The notes beneath the pieces were generated by a model that made no database searches, was not told where the DNA came from, and worked only from the letters and a program-made list of their open reading frames with translations. A program made the position numbers and the translations under genes. A stretch of 64,000 nucleotides of DNA from Coraliomargarita sinensis (GTDB lineage: Bacteria; Verrucomicrobiota; Verrucomicrobiia; Opitutales; Coraliomargaritaceae), in assembly GCF_003185655.1 (NCBI RefSeq), contig NZ_QHJQ01000002.1:124001-188000 (forward strand), in the 5' to 3' direction. Shown here piece by piece: positions 61,718-64,000 of the stretch (its first letter is position 1; each line of letters starts with the position of its first letter).

Positions 61718-62244
61718 TGGCAACGCACAGCATCATCGCTAGTTTCAAGGACACGCCCAGCTTCTTCCATGCCGCGGAGAAGGTGAGAGACGCCGGTTAC
61801 AAGAAATGGGACACCTATTCCTCCTTCCCCGTGCACGGGATGCCTGAAGCACAGGGGCAGCCGCGCTCCAAAGTGCCGGTATTCACCTTTCTGGGCGGTG
61901 TGACCGGTTTCACGCTGGGCACCTTTATCGTCTGGTATATGGGCGCTTACGATTACCCGCTCATTGTTGGGGGTAAGCCGTTCTTCAGCCCGATCTTCCC
62001 ATTTCCGATTATGTATGAACTGACCATCCTGTTGGCGGCCTTCGGCACGCTCGGTGGCATGTTTATCACCAATTTACTCCCGCAGCATCACAACCCACTT
62101 TTTGAAAGTGATACCTTCCTCGAAGTCGCGGGGGACCGTCTTGTCATTGCCATCGAATCGCGCGATCCGAAGTTCGATTCGGCTGCCACCCGGCAGTTCC
62201 TTGAGGAAATTGGCGGAACCGATATCGAGGAGGTCTCTGCATAG
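61717..62244 (+). CDS. actD: Alternative complex III subunit ActD (DUF3341)
   Basis: A 175-residue membrane subunit of alternative complex III. A short cytosolic N-terminus ([21 protein letters not shown]) with an alpha/beta start precedes two membrane helices (about 50-75 and 92-120). The Pro/Phe-rich segment [20 protein letters not shown] between them is characteristic of the family. The C-terminus is again cytosolic. Its start overlaps the actC stop by one base. The protein is thought to help assemble or stabilise the membrane arm. Confidence 0.93.
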
Positions 62245-62255
62245 AGAGAAGTGTC

Positions 62256-62909
62256 ATGAGAATTTTCCTGATTATTTTCGTTTTCATTATCGCGGCCGTT
62301 GTCTCGATCTTCGGTTTCCGTGGTTCGCTCAGCGAGAAGACTCCGATCGAAATCTTCCCGGATATGGACCGTCAGGCCCGTTACAAGCCGCAGGGAGAGA
62401 ACAGCTTCTTCGAGGACGGGCGCAACGATCGCCCCATCCCGGTCAATACCGTTGCCCGAGGCAACTATCTCAATTATGAGGAAGTTTTCTCGGAAGATTT
62501 TGACGATACCGTTCTGGGCAGCACCACCTTCCTTCAGGGGAAAAACCCGGACGGCTCCTGGGTGAAGAAGCTTCCAGTTGAAGCGGACTACACACTCATC
62601 GAGTTGGGCCGTGAGAAGTATGACATCTTTTGTTCCGCATGTCACGGTGCTGCTGGCGACGGGAACGGTGTGACCAAGCCTTATGGCATTCTGGCCACAT
62701 CCTACCACGACGACCGCCTTCGTAACGAAGCGGATGGTTATATTTACGATGTTATCACCAATGGTAAGGGCCTGATGTACGGCCTCAAAGATCGTCTTAC
62801 TCCCGAAGAGCGTTGGGCCGTGGTCCTCTACGTGCGTGCGCTCCAACGCTCCCAGAATGCTACCGCGGAGGATGTGCCCGCCGGTGAACGCGCAGAATTA
62901 GGAATTTAA
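62256..62909 (+). CDS. actE: Alternative complex III subunit ActE, monohaem cytochrome c
   Basis: A 217-residue protein with an N-terminal hydrophobic anchor (IFLIIFVFIIAAVVSIFGF), one cytochrome c domain and a haem motif CSACHGAAGDGNG at about 126-138. A methionine in GKGLMYGLKDRLTPEERW near 170 is the likely sixth ligand. The N-terminal part includes DMDRQARYKPQGEN, a stretch usual in ActE. Electrons arriving from ActA would pass through it to soluble carriers or a terminal oxidase. It is 11 bases after actD and 5 bases before actF. Confidence 0.94.
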   Translation: MRIFLIIFVFIIAAVVSIFGFRGSLSEKTPIEIFPDMDRQARYKPQGENSFFEDGRNDRPIPVNTVARGNYLNYEEVFSEDFDDTVLGSTTFLQGKNPDGSWVKKLPVEADYTLIELGREKYDIFCSACHGAAGDGNGVTKPYGILATSYHDDRLRNEADGYIYDVITNGKGLMYGLKDRLTPEERWAVVLYVRALQRSQNATAEDVPAGERAELGI

Positions 62910-62914
62910 AGCCA

Positions 62915-64000
62915 ATGAGTTCGGAATCCACACAAACAACAGGCAAAAATCCTGGCGTCATCGCTTTGATCGTAGGCCTCATTGGTCTCGCCATCGCAGG
63001 CTTTGGCTTCTACCAGGGTTGGCAGGCAAGCGAAGTCCGCCCGCTCATGAGCTGGCTCATCGGTATCGCTTTCTGGCTCGCGATCGCGGTCGGCCTGCTT
63101 TTTCTCATCCAGATTTGGTATGTGTTTCACGCCCGCTGGCCGGTGGTCATACGCCGTCAGTGTGAGCACTATCTAAGCGTCTTCCCCTGGCTTTTCCTCC
63201 TCTTTATTCCGCTCTTGCTGGTTCCCTTCCTGCATGAAAATCCCGGTCTGCTCTGGAAGTGGATGAACGGAGTTAATGCCCTCCCGGGCCATGGCACCGT
63301 CGGCGAGGACCCGCTCTACCAATGGAAGTCGCCTTACCTGAATATTGAGTTCTTCGCCATTCGGGTGGTCGTCGTCTTTGGGGTCTTCACCATCATTTCC
63401 GCTATGCTGCGGAAATGGTCTTTCGATACCGATAAGACCGGCAACATCAACAATACGCACAATGCCCGCCGCCTTTCCGCGATCGGCCTGTTTCTCTGTG
63501 CGGCTGCGGCAACCGTCGGCGCGATCGACTGGTTCAAGTCGCTGGAGTATCACTGGTTCTCCACCATGTACGGGGTCTGGTTTTTCTCCGCCAGCATGCG
63601 CGCGGCACTGGGCTTTATCCTGATCCTCTGTGTGATCCTGGCCACCCGCGGCTACCTGAAAGGTATTTTCAACCAAGCGCATCGCTACGACATTGGTTGT
63701 ATGATGCTGGCCTTCACCGTTTTCTGGGCCTACATCAGCTTTTCCCAGTATTTCATTATTTATAACGCCAATATTCCGGAAGAAACCTTCTGGTATAACA
63801 TGCGCGAGAAGAACTACGATGGCACGTTGAATTCCTGGTGGTGGGTGAGTATGTTACTGATCTTCGGGCAATTTCTCATCCCGTTCCTTCTCCTCCTCTG
63901 GTATAAGACCAAGGTCGTGATCTGGCGCAGTGTCGCGGTTTCCGTCTGGATATTGCTCTTCACCGTTCTCGACCTGTACTGGAATATTATTCCGGGTAAG
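62915..64000 (+). CDS. actF: Alternative complex III subunit ActF (partial, runs off right edge)
   Basis: The first 362 residues of the second quinol-arm membrane subunit are present, with at least eight hydrophobic helices (for example VIALIVGLIGLAIAGFGFYQ, LMSWLIGIAFWLAIAVGLLF, SVFPWLFLLFIPLLLVPFL and ALGFILILCVILATRGYL). The start ATG at 62915 lies 5 bases after actE, which fixes it. The C-terminus and any downstream genes (often cytochrome c oxidase) are outside the window. ActF is homologous to ActC in fold and probably pairs with it in the membrane. Confidence 0.93.
   Translation, partial: MSSESTQTTGKNPGVIALIVGLIGLAIAGFGFYQGWQASEVRPLMSWLIGIAFWLAIAVGLLFLIQIWYVFHARWPVVIRRQCEHYLSVFPWLFLLFIPLLLVPFLHENPGLLWKWMNGVNALPGHGTVGEDPLYQWKSPYLNIEFFAIRVVVVFGVFTIISAMLRKWSFDTDKTGNINNTHNARRLSAIGLFLCAAAATVGAIDWFKSLEYHWFSTMYGVWFFSASMRAALGFILILCVILATRGYLKGIFNQAHRYDIGCMMLAFTVFWAYISFSQYFIIYNANIPEETFWYNMREKNYDGTLNSWWWVSMLLIFGQFLIPFLLLLWYKTKVVIWRSVAVSVWILLFTVLDLYWNIIPGK

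Overview
The window is bacterial chromosomal DNA of moderate to high GC, densely coded on both strands. There is no rRNA, CRISPR array, recognisable insertion sequence or prophage module. Several traits point to a Gram-negative, respiring, polysaccharide-degrading member of the Verrucomicrobiota, most likely an Opitutae/Puniceicoccales-type marine bacterium. These are an alternative complex III operon, autotransporter-associated beta-strand repeats joined to a Verrucomicrobia-style C-terminal tail, secreted glycoside hydrolases next to a sulfotransferase, an LpxR-like outer-membrane deacylase, and paired SGLT-type sodium/sugar symporters. The taxonomic placement is inference from gene content only.

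Layout. 1-7.6 kb (minus): partial sulfotransferase, membrane-anchored dual-specificity phosphatase, topoisomerase IV subunit B (parE), SPFH protein and a large MASE1-CHASE hybrid histidine kinase. 7.7-10.3 kb: queG (plus), then free methionine-R-sulfoxide reductase (msrC) and a secreted HExxH metallopeptidase (minus). 10.3-17.1 kb (minus): a three-gene secreted glycosidase cluster (beta-propeller glycosidase, GH2 beta-galactosidase type, clan-D-like glycosidase). 17.2-19.7 kb: EamA transporter, YfgM-like TPR protein, purU. 19.8-24.8 kb (minus): a compact five-gene operon of unknown function (multispanning membrane protein, divergent Ser/Thr kinase, unknown 242-aa protein, orphan ParA ATPase, unknown 341-aa protein) preceded by a perfect 16-bp palindrome. 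25.1-28.3 kb: carB. 28.4-31.3 kb (plus): TPR protein plus two secreted Ser/Gly-rich proteins. 31.3-36.6 kb: metX-metW, a coiled-coil membrane protein, an alpha/beta hydrolase, a LolA-like secreted protein, UDP-glucuronate decarboxylase and rpmG (L33).

37.4-38.8 kb: tRNA-Leu(UAA) is followed by an 18-bp duplicate of its own 3' end and by an nrfA cytochrome c nitrite reductase that has lost its N-terminus and catalytic haem, a rearrangement scar. 38.8-42.5 kb: lipoprotein, LpxR-like protein, CBS and FHA proteins, ybaB-recR. 42.5-43.0 kb is a gene-free, hairpin-rich stretch. 43.0-51.9 kb: M6 metalloprotease, then a sugar or polyol uptake and catabolism region (aldo/keto reductase, rbsD, two SSS symporters, Tat-exported TIM-barrel isomerase-like protein, SDR). 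52.0-53.7 kb: a second scar, where the C-terminal end of an AraC regulator (minus) abuts a beta-strand-repeat surface protein lacking its N-terminus (plus); a single deletion spanning the shared upstream region would explain both. 53.8-64.0 kb: a copper-type P-type ATPase, a small leader-like protein and the actABCDEF alternative complex III operon, whose actF runs off the right edge.

The genes suggest an aerobic carbohydrate degrader: secreted glycosidases release sugars, Na+ symporters import them, dehydrogenases and isomerases process them, and electrons pass from quinol through alternative complex III. The best candidate for an undescribed system is the kinase-ParA-membrane protein operon at 19.8-24.8 kb.
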